A stretch of DNA of 44,782 nucleotides from Deltaproteobacteria bacterium. GTDB lineage: Bacteria > Myxococcota_A > Polyangia > Polyangiales > JADJMO01. Location of the stretch: assembly GCA_016182965.1 (NCBI GenBank), contig JACPFM010000080.1:1-44782 (forward strand), given 5' to 3'. Position numbers and translations under genes: made by a program. Below, piece after piece: positions 14,617-23,231 of this stretch. Numbering within the stretch: position 1 is the first letter of the stretch; every line of letters begins with the position of its first letter. The notes below the pieces were generated by a model that ran no database searches, had not been told where the DNA came from, and worked only from the letters and a program-made list of their open reading frames with translations.

Positions 14617-17349
14617 TCACCCCGTCGTCCGCAGCCCGCTGGCGATCGCGTTCACCGACAACAAGACTCGCGGCAGCACCGCCCCCGCGGCGGCCTCGTC
14701 GCCCTCGGCGCGGTGCGCGCGCCACTGGCGCAGCACGTCGACCTGGAACGCGTGCAGGGCGCGCAAACCCGAGTCGCGGAGCTGGATCGTGCGCCACATT
14801 CGCGGCCGCCGCTCCTCGATCGGCGCGTCGTGCAGCAGGTCGAGGACCCGGCGGGTCCGCTCGAGCTCGTCGATGATGCGCTTCTTGAAGCGCTCGCGGA
14901 CGGCGCGGTCCTCCACCAGAGACGCGTAGAGGGTGATCATCTCGGCGTCGGACGAGGCGACGTTGGTCTCGACGTTGTTGGTCACGTAGTGGAGGAAGCG
15001 CCAGTCGCGGAGGCTCTTGCGGATGCGCTCGAACGCCTCGGGATCGGCGCGGCGCAGGCCCTCGAAGGCGGTACCGAACCCGTACCAGCCGGGCGCGTAG
15101 TGGCGGGACTGGTTCCACGCCATCACCCACGGGATCGCCCGCAGATCGTCGAGGGAGCGGCGCGCGGTGCGGCGGGCGGGGCGCGACCCGAGCTGCGCGT
15201 GCTCGAACGCGTCGATCGGCGTCGCCTGGTTGAAGTAGGCGATGAACCCCTCCTCGCGGACCAGCGCCTGGTAGCACTCGCGGCTGCGACGCGAGAGCTC
15301 GTCGAGGATCGCGTGGTCCTCGGCGTCGGCGTCGGGCGCGCTCCGGTGCTTGACCGTCTTGGCGGTGACGCCGGCGAGGAGCAGCTCGAGGTTGTAGGTC
15401 GCGGTCAGCGGGTTCGCGTACTTCTGCGCGATGGTCTCGCCCTGCTCGGTGACGCGGAAGTCGCCGGTGAGCGACCCGTGCGGCAGCGCGTCGAGGAACC
15501 GGTGCGTCGGTCCGGCGCCGCGGCTCACCGTCCCGCCACGGCCGTGGAAGAAGCGCATGTCGACGCCGCGCTCCTCGCCCAACTTGGAGAGCGCGGCCTG
15601 CGTCTGGTGCAGCGACCACTGGCTGGTGAAGATGCCGCCGTCCTTCATCGAGTCGGAGTAGCCGATCATCACCTGCAGGCTCGCGCGCCCGGCGTCGCGG
15701 CGGAGGCTTCGCTGGGTCACCGGGTGATCGAGGAACGCGGCGACGATCCGCGGGGCCGCCTCGAGGTCGTCGATCGTCTCGAACAGCGGCACCACGCGCA
15801 CGTCGCAGCACAGACCCTCGCCGGTCATGCGCGCGAGCCCCACCTCGCGCGCGAGCAGGTAGACCGCGAGCAGGTCCGAGGGGCTGCGGGTCATGCTCAC
15901 GATCGACGCGCCGATGCCGTCGAGGCCCCAGGTGTCGCGGTGCTCGACGAGCACCTCGTAGCAGTCGAGCACCGCGCGCGCCTCCTCGCCGAGCTCGAAC
16001 CCCGGGCTCGCGAAGGGGCGCGCCGAGCGCAGCTCGCGCTCGAACAGCGCGCGGCGACGCTCCTCGGGCCAGCTGGGGAACGACCCCGCGTCCTCGATGC
16101 CCGCGGCGGTGAGCAGCTGCGAGAGCGCCCGATCGTGGAAGGCGCTGTTCTGGCGGATGTCGAGCGCCGCCATGTGGAAGCCGAAGGTGCGCACCGACTG
16201 CTCGATCGGCAGCACCGCCATGTCGGCGATGCGGTGCGCGCGGACGCCCTCGAGCGACCGCCGGAGCTCCGCGAGATCGTCGGCGAGCTCGCGCGGCGCG
16301 GCGTACTGCCTCCTCTCCGGCGCGGACGCGCGCGGATCGGGCAGGCGCGCGCGGAGAAGCGTCACGTACTGACGCCACGGCTCGCCGCGGTTGCGGTCGA
16401 GGATCTTGCGCGCCGACGGCCCGAGGTGCTCGGCCTGCGCGGCGATCGACTCGTGGAACGATCGCGGCGGCGCCTGCAGCCGCTCCGAGAGACTGAGGCT
16501 CGACCCGAGCCGCCGCAGGCTCGCGCGGTGGAGGACGATCGCCGCGCGGCGCAGATCGGCCAGCGTGCGCGCGGTGACGTCGGCGGTGACCAGCGGGTGG
16601 CCGTCGCGATCGCCGCCGACCCAGGTGCCGAACGACAGCCTCGGCCCCACGGCCACGTCTTCGATCAGCTTGGGATCGAGGCCGGCAGCCCGCCAGGCGG
16701 TCGACAGCCGCCGGTGCAGCCGCGGGAGCACCGCCGGGAACACCTCGGTCATGTAGTGGAGGATCTGCCGGCGCTCGGAGGCGACGTCGAGCCGCTTCAC
16801 GCGCGCCTCACCCGTGCGCCACAGCTGCTCGAGCGTGAGCTTGAGATCGTCGCGGATCTCGTCGCGCTCGGCCGGGGTCCACATCTTGTTCTCGCGCCGG
16901 ACCAGCACGAGGTAGAGCTGGCGCAAGGTCTCGAGCACCGTGCGCCGCTTGGCCTCGCTGGGGTGCGCGGTGAGCACCGGCTCCACCCGCGCGCAGCGCA
17001 TCGCCTGGGCGATCGCCTCGCCCTCGAACCCGAGCTGCACGAGCTGGCGCAGGTTCTGCCCCCACGAGCCGGGTTCCGCGAGCGGACCCTCGTTGGCCTC
17101 GCGGACGCGGCGCATCTGCGCGGCCGCGTTCTCCTCGACCAGGTTCAGCAGCTGGAACGAGATCGACAGCGCGCGCACGTCGCGCAGGCGGAGATCGCTC
17201 GGACCCTCCTCCTGCTTGCCGACCTGCGGCAGACAGCGCACCGCGTCACCGTCGCCGACCTCCTCGAGCATCTCGGCGAAGGCGCGCATCACGAAGGCGA
17301 GGTCCTGCTCGATCTTGTCGAACGCGACGTCGACGAGGGGGGTCGTCAT
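14617..17349 (-). CDS. ppc: phosphoenolpyruvate carboxylase
   Basis: The 910-residue enzyme carboxylates PEP to oxaloacetate, refilling the TCA cycle. Both family signatures are present: VLTAHPSEAKRRTV with the catalytic His (Ser replaces the usual Thr), and QVMIGYSDSMKDGGIFTSQW with the Lys. Also present are the Gly-rich loop FFHGRGGTVSRGAGPTH and FGTWVGGDRDGHPLVT. The C-terminus NAIASGLRTTG matches the conserved end that carries allosteric and inhibitor contacts. Length is normal. I prefer ATG 17349, which opens on MTTPLVDVAFDKIEQDL, over an upstream in-frame start at 17400. The gene is divergent from the class IV aminotransferase, leaving 120 bp for both promoters. Confidence 0.96.
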   Translation of the reverse strand: MTTPLVDVAFDKIEQDLAFVMRAFAEMLEEVGDGDAVRCLPQVGKQEEGPSDLRLRDVRALSISFQLLNLVEENAAAQMRRVREANEGPLAEPGSWGQNLRQLVQLGFEGEAIAQAMRCARVEPVLTAHPSEAKRRTVLETLRQLYLVLVRRENKMWTPAERDEIRDDLKLTLEQLWRTGEARVKRLDVASERRQILHYMTEVFPAVLPRLHRRLSTAWRAAGLDPKLIEDVAVGPRLSFGTWVGGDRDGHPLVTADVTARTLADLRRAAIVLHRASLRRLGSSLSLSERLQAPPRSFHESIAAQAEHLGPSARKILDRNRGEPWRQYVTLLRARLPDPRASAPERRQYAAPRELADDLAELRRSLEGVRAHRIADMAVLPIEQSVRTFGFHMAALDIRQNSAFHDRALSQLLTAAGIEDAGSFPSWPEERRRALFERELRSARPFASPGFELGEEARAVLDCYEVLVEHRDTWGLDGIGASIVSMTRSPSDLLAVYLLAREVGLARMTGEGLCCDVRVVPLFETIDDLEAAPRIVAAFLDHPVTQRSLRRDAGRASLQVMIGYSDSMKDGGIFTSQWSLHQTQAALSKLGEERGVDMRFFHGRGGTVSRGAGPTHRFLDALPHGSLTGDFRVTEQGETIAQKYANPLTATYNLELLLAGVTAKTVKHRSAPDADAEDHAILDELSRRSRECYQALVREEGFIAYFNQATPIDAFEHAQLGSRPARRTARRSLDDLRAIPWVMAWNQSRHYAPGWYGFGTAFEGLRRADPEAFERIRKSLRDWRFLHYVTNNVETNVASSDAEMITLYASLVEDRAVRERFKKRIIDELERTRRVLDLLHDAPIEERRPRMWRTIQLRDSGLRALHAFQVDVLRQWRAHRAEGDEAAAGAVLPRVLLSVNAIASGLRTTG

Positions 17350-17469
17350 GGCGGCCGATATTGGACGCGTCGCGTCCGCGCGGGGTGCACTTTCCCGCAC
17401 GCGCCGCGAGGCGCCCTACGCCTCAGCCGCGCTGTTTGACGGCGGCGCGCCTGCCTGCGAAGACGGGCC

Positions 17470-18378
17470 ATGGATCGCAAGGTCTGGCGCGACGGCGCGT
17501 TCATCCCGTGGGACGACGCCACCGTCTCCGCGCTCGCGCACCCGATGCAGCGCGGCGGCCTCGTGTTCGACGTGCTGTCGTTCCACGACACCGATCGCGG
17601 CGTCGCCGCGTTCCGGCTCGACGCGCACGTGGCGCGCTTCCTCCGTTCGCTCTCCATCGTGGGGCTCTCGTCGCCTTGGGACGCACGCACCCTTTGCGCC
17701 GCGACGTGCGCGACGATCGCCGCGACGGGGTTGCGCGACGGCTTGGTGCGCATCTCCGGGTTCGTGCCGACGATCGAGGCCGACGTGGTCCCGCGCTCGC
17801 CGGAGGCGAGCGTGATCATCGCGGCGTACGCCCGCTCCGAGTTCCCGAAGCGGCACGTCGCGCCGCCGTGCCTGCGGATCCAGGTGCCGCGCGACCTGCG
17901 GAAGGCCGCGCCCGACGCGATCCCGGCGACGGCGAAGGTGGCCGCCGCGTACCTCGGCCCGATGATCGCGCGCCGCCGCGCCCTCGAGAGCGGCTTCGAC
18001 GAGGTCGTCCTCCTCGATCACACCGGGCACGTCGCCGAGGCGCCGACGGCGAACGTCATGGCCGTGATCGACGGTGCGCTCGTCACGCCTCGGCTCGGCG
18101 CCATCCTCGACGGTATCACCCGCGACACCTTGCTCGTGCTCGCCCGCGAGGAGTCGATCGCGACCCGCGAACAGGCGCTCACCTACGAGCAGCTCAGCGG
18201 CGCGGACGAGGCGTTCATCACGGCAACGTCGTACCTGGTCGCCCCCGTCGCATCGATCGACGGTCGCGCGCTTCGATTCGAGGCGCCGGGGCCCGTGACG
18301 ACCCGTTTGAAGACGAGATTCCTGCGTCTGCTGACGGGCGACGATCCGCGCGCGAACGAGTGGCTGACGCCCGTCTAG
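17470..18378 (+). CDS. class IV PLP aminotransferase (branched-chain/D-amino acid aminotransferase-like)
   Basis: The 302-residue protein has the fold-type IV layout. The N-terminus KVWRDGAFIPWDDATVSALAHPMQRGGLVFDVL is followed by the PLP-Lys region IPATAKVAAAYLGPMIARRRALESGFDEVVLLD and VAEAPTANVMAVIDG. Phosphate-contact GAILDGITRDTLLVLARE and DEAFITATSYLVAPV complete it. These match BCAT/IlvE-type or aminodeoxychorismate-lyase-like enzymes; family members are hard to separate by eye. Its TAG stop (18376-18378) lies on the left edge of the MITE-like repeat, so the repeat provides or abuts the 3' end. Confidence 0.9.
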   Translation: MDRKVWRDGAFIPWDDATVSALAHPMQRGGLVFDVLSFHDTDRGVAAFRLDAHVARFLRSLSIVGLSSPWDARTLCAATCATIAATGLRDGLVRISGFVPTIEADVVPRSPEASVIIAAYARSEFPKRHVAPPCLRIQVPRDLRKAAPDAIPATAKVAAAYLGPMIARRRALESGFDEVVLLDHTGHVAEAPTANVMAVIDGALVTPRLGAILDGITRDTLLVLAREESIATREQALTYEQLSGADEAFITATSYLVAPVASIDGRALRFEAPGPVTTRLKTRFLRLLTGDDPRANEWLTPV

Positions 18379-18571
18379 AGCCTGTTGCGGAAGTCAGCCC
18401 GCTCGCTGCGCTCGCGGGCAATTGCCCTCACCCCGCCCCCTCTCCCAGAGGTAGAGGGGCCCAGAAGAGCAGGAATTCTCGAGCCCTCTCCCACCGGGAG
18501 AGGGTTGGGTGAGGGCAAATCACCGGGGCCGCCGAAGGCGGACCCGGGCGAAATCGGATACTTCAGGCTCT
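18377..18571 (+). repeat. MITE-like repeat, copy 1 (195 bp, expanded)
   Basis: It begins with AGAGCCTGTTGCGGAAGTCA and ends CTTCAGGCTCT, so the right terminal inverted repeat has lost TGCAA relative to copy 2. It contains a 54-bp block absent from copy 2, bounded by AATT on both sides, which carries GCCCTCACCCC and CTCTCCC. The block can pair with the following GGGAGAGGG and GGGTGAGGGC, making a large hairpin. Inner stems include CCCTCTCCC-ACC-GGGAGAGGG and CCGCC-GAA-GGCGG. No open frame of note. It lies directly after the aminotransferase stop. Confidence 0.85.
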
Positions 18572-18578
18572 AGGTACG

Positions 18579-18698
18579 TAGTACGCCGCGCCGGAGCTCG
18601 TCACTTCACCCCCTGCGAAGAGTCGCTCCGCGACTTCTCTCGTACGGCGCCCCAACGGTCGGGAAGGATCCAGGTACGAACTCCGGTGCGCCGTACTA
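18579..18698. repeat. 120-bp segment bounded by 23-bp imperfect inverted repeats
   Basis: Positions 18579-18601 and 18676-18698 are reverse complements at 20 of 23 positions (TAGTACG...GAGCTCGT against ACGAACTCCGG...GTACTA). The 74-bp spacer has no gene. It occupies most of the 215 bp between repeat copy 1 and the histidine kinase start, so it may be a second small element or carry the kinase promoter. Confidence 0.6.
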
Positions 18699-18786
18699 GC
18701 GCGAGTTTCCCTGGCCCTGCGATTGCTTCTCCTCCGTGCATCGCTCGCCCGTCGCGAGCGCCCGTGCAAGCACGAGAGGAGAAGGC

Positions 18787-20700
18787 GTGAGCGAAGCGGC
18801 AAGGCCCGGAGCGTCGTGGGCCGAAGAGGTCTCGGACCTCCTCGCCGGGCTCGACGCGGTCGTGTGGGCCGCCGAGCCGCGCACGCTCCGTGTCTCGTCC
18901 GTGGCCGGTCACGTCGCTGAGCTCGGGTACACGCCCGAGGCTTGGCGCGGCGAGAATTTCTGGAACGACGCGCTCCACCCGGACGAGCGCGCGCACGTGC
19001 TCTCGTCGTGGCGAAACGCTGCGCGTGACGGCGTCGAGCGGAGCGGCGTCCACCGCATGCGCACGGCCGACGGCGGCGAGCGCTGGGTCCGAACGCGTGT
19101 GAGGGCCATCCGCGAAGACGACGGCCGCATACGACGGCTGGTCGGTCTGAGCGTCGACATCACCCAGCAGCGCCGCGGCGAAGACACGCTGCACGACCTC
19201 GACCCCAGCGAGCTGGTCCTCGCCCAGCTGCCGGCCGCGGTGTACACGACCGATCGCCAGCTACGGCTGACGGCCGGCGCCGGCGCCGCGCTGGCGAGCC
19301 TCGGCACGTCCGCGCAGCAGCTGCCGGGTGTCACGCTCGCCGAGTTCCTCCACACCGACGATCCCGAGAACCCCGAGATCGTGCGCCACCGTCGCGCGCT
19401 CGCGGGCGAGTCGCTCTCCTTCGACACGGCGTGGCTCGGCCGGAGGCTCCAGGTGCACCTGCAGCCGCTGCGCGACGCCACGGGCGAGATCATCGGCGTG
19501 CTCGGCGTCACCCAGGACGTGACGGACCTCCGACGCGTCGAGGCCGCGCACGCCGAGAGCAACGAGCGCTTCCGGCAGCTCGCCGAGGCGTCGTTCGAGG
19601 GCATCGTGCTCCATGCACAGGGCCGCATCCTGCTGTCGAACCGCGCCTTCGCCACGATGTTCGGCTACGGCGATCCGTCGATCGTCGTCGGCAAGAGCAT
19701 CCTCGACTTCACGCACCGAGACTCGCGCGAGGAGGTCGTCCGTCACGTCCAGGTGCGATCGGAGGAGCCGTACGAGATCAAGGCGCTGCGACAGGACGGC
19801 TCATGGTTCCACGCCGAGCTGCGCTCGAAGAACGCCCGCTACGGCGACCGGATGGTGCGCGTCACGGCCATCCGCGACATCACCGCGCGCAAGCTCGCGG
19901 ACCAGGAGCGCGAGCGCCTCTTGAAGGAGGCGAACGAGGCGCGCGCGCGCATCGAGCAGCTGGCCGAGGACGCGACCAGGCGCGCCAGCGATCTCGCCGA
20001 GTTCGATCGGCTGAAGGATCAGTTCATCCGGGTCGCCGCCCACGAGCTGAAGACGCCGGTCACCGTGATGAAGGGCCACGCCCAGCGGCTGCTCCGTGCG
20101 CGCGCCGAGCTGCCGTCACCCCGGCGCGGCGCGCTCGAGGCCATCGTGCGCGGCTCCGATCGCATCGATCGCGTGACGCAGGAGCTCGTCGACGTCTCGC
20201 AGCTGTCGCTCGGCACGCTGGCGATCGCCGCCGAGCCCGTCGATCTCGCCGCGCTGGTGCGCACCGTGGTCGGGCACGTGCGGTCCGATCCGCGCCACCG
20301 CGTGCGCGTGACCGGCGATCGGCAGGCGAAGGTGCGTGGCGACGCCTATCGTCTGCAGTACGTGGTCGGCAACCTCCTCGACAACGCGATCCGTTACTCG
20401 CCCGACGGGGGAGACATCGACGTGAAGATCGCCGTGCACGGCGGCGCGGCGACGATCTCGGTGACCGATCACGGCGTCGGCATCCCCAAGGATCGGCAGG
20501 CGCGGATCTTCGAGCGGTTCTACCGCGCGCACACCGACACGCCCCACGACGCCGGAGGCATCGGCGTGGCGCTGGCGATCTGCCGCGACATCCTCGCGCG
20601 CCACGGCGGCTCCATCGATTTCGAGAGCACCGAGGGCGAGGGCAGCACCTTCAGCTTCCGCATCCCGCTCGAGGCCGCGCATGCCGACCTCCACCCATGA
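18787..20700 (+). CDS. three-PAS sensor histidine kinase
   Basis: The 637-residue protein has no transmembrane helix, so it is cytosolic. Three PAS-type sensor modules occupy about residues 17-137, 140-262 and 270-385, each closing on a VDITQQ, QDVTDL or RDITAR linker. A coiled coil then leads to HisKA with phospho-His 419 in RVAAHELKTPVT. The ATPase domain shows NLLDNAIRYSP, DHGVGIP, FERFYR and a slightly altered G2 box GGIGVALAI (usually GLGLGLAI). GTG 18787 is chosen for the AGGAGAAGG ribosome-binding site. Its 3' end overlaps the response regulator gene by 20 bp. Confidence 0.92.
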   Translation: MSEAARPGASWAEEVSDLLAGLDAVVWAAEPRTLRVSSVAGHVAELGYTPEAWRGENFWNDALHPDERAHVLSSWRNAARDGVERSGVHRMRTADGGERWVRTRVRAIREDDGRIRRLVGLSVDITQQRRGEDTLHDLDPSELVLAQLPAAVYTTDRQLRLTAGAGAALASLGTSAQQLPGVTLAEFLHTDDPENPEIVRHRRALAGESLSFDTAWLGRRLQVHLQPLRDATGEIIGVLGVTQDVTDLRRVEAAHAESNERFRQLAEASFEGIVLHAQGRILLSNRAFATMFGYGDPSIVVGKSILDFTHRDSREEVVRHVQVRSEEPYEIKALRQDGSWFHAELRSKNARYGDRMVRVTAIRDITARKLADQERERLLKEANEARARIEQLAEDATRRASDLAEFDRLKDQFIRVAAHELKTPVTVMKGHAQRLLRARAELPSPRRGALEAIVRGSDRIDRVTQELVDVSQLSLGTLAIAAEPVDLAALVRTVVGHVRSDPRHRVRVTGDRQAKVRGDAYRLQYVVGNLLDNAIRYSPDGGDIDVKIAVHGGAATISVTDHGVGIPKDRQARIFERFYRAHTDTPHDAGGIGVALAICRDILARHGGSIDFESTEGEGSTFSFRIPLEAAHADLHP

Positions 20701-21082
20701 CCGAACCATCCTGGTGGTCGACGACGACGAGGACATCTGCTCGCTCGTCGCGGCCATCCTCGAGGACGAGGGCTACGCCGTGCGCACCGCCGCCAACGGC
20801 GCCGAGGCGCTGAAGAACCTGCGGACGCTCGGCAAGCCCGATCTCATCCTGCTCGACATGAAGATGCCGGTGATGGACGGCTGGGAGTTCGCCCGACGGC
20901 TGCGCACCGAGTGCGCCGACGACGTGCCGGTGGTGGTGTTCTCGGCGGCAGAGAACCCGGCCCTGCGCGCGTCGGAGGTGCACGCGAAGGGCTGGATCGG
21001 CAAGCCGCTCGAGCTCGACGCGCTGCTCGACGCGGTGTCGCGCAACGTGCGGTCGTCCGCGCACGCGGTCGCGCCGGATTGA
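20681..21082 (+). CDS. single-domain response regulator
   Basis: This 133-residue protein is a lone receiver domain: TILVVDDDEDICSLV with the acidic cluster, phospho-acceptor D59 in LILLDMKMPVMDG, Ser in VVVFSAAEN and the conserved Lys in GWIGKPLELDALL. It has no DNA-binding output, so it probably acts by protein contact or as a phosphate shuttle (CheY/Spo0F style). The 20-bp overlap with the upstream kinase gene shows they are translated together, and the kinase is the obvious partner. Confidence 0.92.
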   Translation: MPTSTHDRTILVVDDDEDICSLVAAILEDEGYAVRTAANGAEALKNLRTLGKPDLILLDMKMPVMDGWEFARRLRTECADDVPVVVFSAAENPALRASEVHAKGWIGKPLELDALLDAVSRNVRSSAHAVAPD

Positions 21083-21163
21083 GACTCTTCGACCTTCGAC
21101 CAAGCCCGACCCGGTCTGCGCGGCCGGCCACGAGCCGACGTCTTGCGACTGCGACCTCTATCG
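21083..21163. other. spacer between response regulator and repeat copy 2, with short heptad motif
   Basis: Directly after the response regulator stop, TTCGACC occurs twice in tandem (21088-21101), the same heptamer found at 34074-34101. Nothing else is recognised before the MITE-like repeat. Confidence 0.35.
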
Positions 21164-21310
21164 AGAGCCTGTTGCGGAAGTCAGCCCGCTCGCTGCGCTC
21201 GCGGGCAATTCTCAAGCCCTCTCCCACCGGGAGAGGGTTGGGTGAGGGCAAATTGCCGGGGCCGCCGAAGGCGGACCCGGGCGAAATCGGATTCTTCTGC
21301 AACAGGCTCT
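21164..21310 (+). repeat. MITE-like repeat, copy 2 (147 bp, intact terminal inverted repeats)
   Basis: It starts AGAGCCTGTTGC and ends GCAACAGGCTCT, a perfect 12-bp terminal inverted repeat (17 bp with one mismatch: ...GGAAG against CTTCT...). The interior matches copy 1 nearly base for base apart from the missing 54-bp block: the GCCCGC...GCGGGC palindrome, the CTCTCCC hairpin, GTGAGGGCAAAT, and GGGCCGCCGAAGGCGG. Its right end lies 2 bp from the stop codon of the minus-strand Cys-rich lipoprotein. Same orientation as copy 1. Confidence 0.88.
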
Positions 21311-21312
21311 AT

Positions 21313-21939
21313 CTAGAAGCAGCCGTCGGCGACGAACTTCATCAGGTCGTTGGCGCAGAAGGTCGCCGAGGTGCCGCCGCGGGAGAACTCGCAGCAGTAG
21401 GGGTACTTCGGATCGGTGCAGTCGGCCGGCTTGTGGCACGGGCGCACCGTGGCCCTTCCGGGGCAGCCGCCCTCCGGGATGCTGCCCGCGCAGGCGGTGC
21501 GGCACTCGGAGATGCCCTTGGAGAACGTGCAGGCGGGCGAGGTGCCTTCGGTGTCGACCTCGGCGCAGCAGATCGGCGCGTCGGTCTTGCAGTCCTCCGG
21601 TCCGTCGCACGCGAGGGTCACCGACCCGGAGGGGCACGTCGCGGCGCACGTCGTGGTGAAGCCGGCGTCGGCGTCGCCGGACGCGCAGCAGACCTGACCG
21701 ACGCTGCACACCGTGTCGCCGCACTTCACGCCCGCGGTGCTGCTGTCGCCGGCGGCGTCGCTCTTCGCGGCGTCGCTCTTCGCGGCGTCGGGCTTCGCCG
21801 CGTCGCCCTTCGTGTCGGCCGACGCGTCCGCGACGACGCCGGTGTCGGCGGCGCTGCCGCCCGAGCTCGCGGAGCTGCAAGCCAGGGGCGAGAGGACCGA
21901 CACGAAGAAGGCGATGACGACCGGGGAGACGACGCGCAT
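21313..21939 (-). CDS. Cys-rich lipoprotein of unknown function
   Basis: The 208-residue protein starts at ATG 21939 behind GGAGG. The signal peptide ends in a lipobox at LSPLAC. A Ser/Gly/Ala/Asp linker follows, containing three AAK(S/P)D repeats coded by a 15-bp tandem repeat (about 21760-21800). The mature domain holds about 17 Cys, with patterns CGDTVCSVGQVCC, CDGPEDC, ICC and YCCEF. That suggests several disulfides in a secreted, surface-anchored domain of a type frequent in Polyangia-like genomes. No enzymatic motif seen. Its stop is 2 bp from repeat copy 2, which could act as a terminator. Confidence 0.82.
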   Translation of the reverse strand: MRVVSPVVIAFFVSVLSPLACSSASSGGSAADTGVVADASADTKGDAAKPDAAKSDAAKSDAAGDSSTAGVKCGDTVCSVGQVCCASGDADAGFTTTCAATCPSGSVTLACDGPEDCKTDAPICCAEVDTEGTSPACTFSKGISECRTACAGSIPEGGCPGRATVRPCHKPADCTDPKYPYCCEFSRGGTSATFCANDLMKFVADGCF

Positions 21940-22094
21940 GAGACCTCCGAAAGGAAGGGCCCAGCGTACAGCCCGCACCGGGCGCGTGCACGTGGCGCGC
22001 GCCGCCTGTCGCACCCTTCGTGCTGATTTCGCGCACGACCACCCCCGCGGGATGATTTGCCCGCCCTGACCGGCTCTCTACGATTCGACCACGC

Positions 22095-23138
22095 ATGACC
22101 AACACCACCCACGCGGTCGAGTCACGCGCCGAGCTGGCGCGCCCGGCCAGCGTCGTCGTCGGCCACGCGCTGCGGCTCGTCCCCGGCGAGAAGGTCGTCC
22201 TCATCTGCGATCGCGGCTCGCGCGACATCGCCGCCGCGCTCGTCGAAGCGGCGCGGTCGATCTCGGCCGACGCGATCGTCGCCGATCTCGACGAGCTCGG
22301 CGCGCGACCGCACAAGATCGTGCCGCACGCGTGGAGCTTCGCCCTCGCCCTCGCGCACGCCAGCGTGTTCGTCGCGAGCTCGCCGCCGGACGAGCTGCCG
22401 ATGCGCCAGCACCTCCTGCACCTGGTCTCCGCGCAGGGCCTCCGGCACGCGCACATGCCGGCGATCACCCACGAGGTGTTCGTGCGCGGCATCCGCGTGC
22501 CGCGCGTCGACGCGGTCGCGCGAGGCCAGCGCGTGCTCGAGCGCCTCTCACGCGCGCGGCGGCTGCGTTCGACGAGCCCGCTCGGGACCGATCTGCACGT
22601 GACGCTCGGGCGATCGCCCGGCAGCGATCGCGTGCGATGGTGGGCGCAGCTCGGCGTCCTCGAGCCCGGACGTTGGGGCAACCTGCCCGCGGGCGCGATC
22701 TTCGCCACGCCCTCGTCCGTCGACGGCGTGCTCGTGGTCAACGCGTCACTCGGGGAGTGGTTCGGCCGCCGCGAGGGCGTGCTCGAAGGCAAGCCCGTGC
22801 GATTGCGCATCGCCGACGGTCGGATCGTCGACGTGCTCGCGCCGCACTCGCGGCAGCTCGAGCGTGACCTCGAGTCGCTGCTCGAGGTCGCGCCCAGCTC
22901 GGCGCGGATCGGGCTCGTCTGCATCGGCGTCAACGAGTCGCTCGAGGGCGCCGCGGGCTACCCGCTGGTCGACCAGAACCTCCCCGGTTTGCACGTCGGT
23001 GTGGGCGATCCCGCGGCGCGGGTGACCGGCGCACGGTGGTCGGCGCCCACCTCCTTCGCCGCGTGCCAGGTCGGCTCGACCGTCGAGGTCGACGGCGTAC
23101 CGCTCGTCTCGGCCGGACGTCTGCTCGTCGACGACTGA
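22095..23138 (+). CDS. aminopeptidase T (M29)-like protein, probably altered active site
   Basis: This 347-residue protein resembles M29 metalloaminopeptidases: PGEKVVLICDRGSRDIAAAL near the N-terminus, then RWGNLPAGAIFATPSSVDGVLVVNASLGEWFG, and late segments VCIGVNESLEGAAG and LHVGVGDP. In active M29 enzymes the GNLP-AG motif is followed by a Glu that binds the cocatalytic metals; here it is Ala. The usual E-(L/F)-GIG-(T/L)-N appears as CIGVN. Key ligands therefore seem lost, so it may be a non-peptidase homologue. No signal peptide. Alone on its strand between divergent and same-strand genes. Confidence 0.72.
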   Translation: MTNTTHAVESRAELARPASVVVGHALRLVPGEKVVLICDRGSRDIAAALVEAARSISADAIVADLDELGARPHKIVPHAWSFALALAHASVFVASSPPDELPMRQHLLHLVSAQGLRHAHMPAITHEVFVRGIRVPRVDAVARGQRVLERLSRARRLRSTSPLGTDLHVTLGRSPGSDRVRWWAQLGVLEPGRWGNLPAGAIFATPSSVDGVLVVNASLGEWFGRREGVLEGKPVRLRIADGRIVDVLAPHSRQLERDLESLLEVAPSSARIGLVCIGVNESLEGAAGYPLVDQNLPGLHVGVGDPAARVTGARWSAPTSFAACQVGSTVEVDGVPLVSAGRLLVDD

Positions 23139-23231
23139 CGCTCGCACCCGGTTCGACATCGAGGACTCGAGAGCCCCATCTCTCCACGCCGATCGAGCGC
23201 GAGTCGGTCGCCTGAGGCTATCCTGCGCGCC

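Noticed and set aside
14485..17439. 984-codon open frame on plus strand
   Set aside because: Entirely opposite PEP carboxylase; composition is that of a shadow frame.
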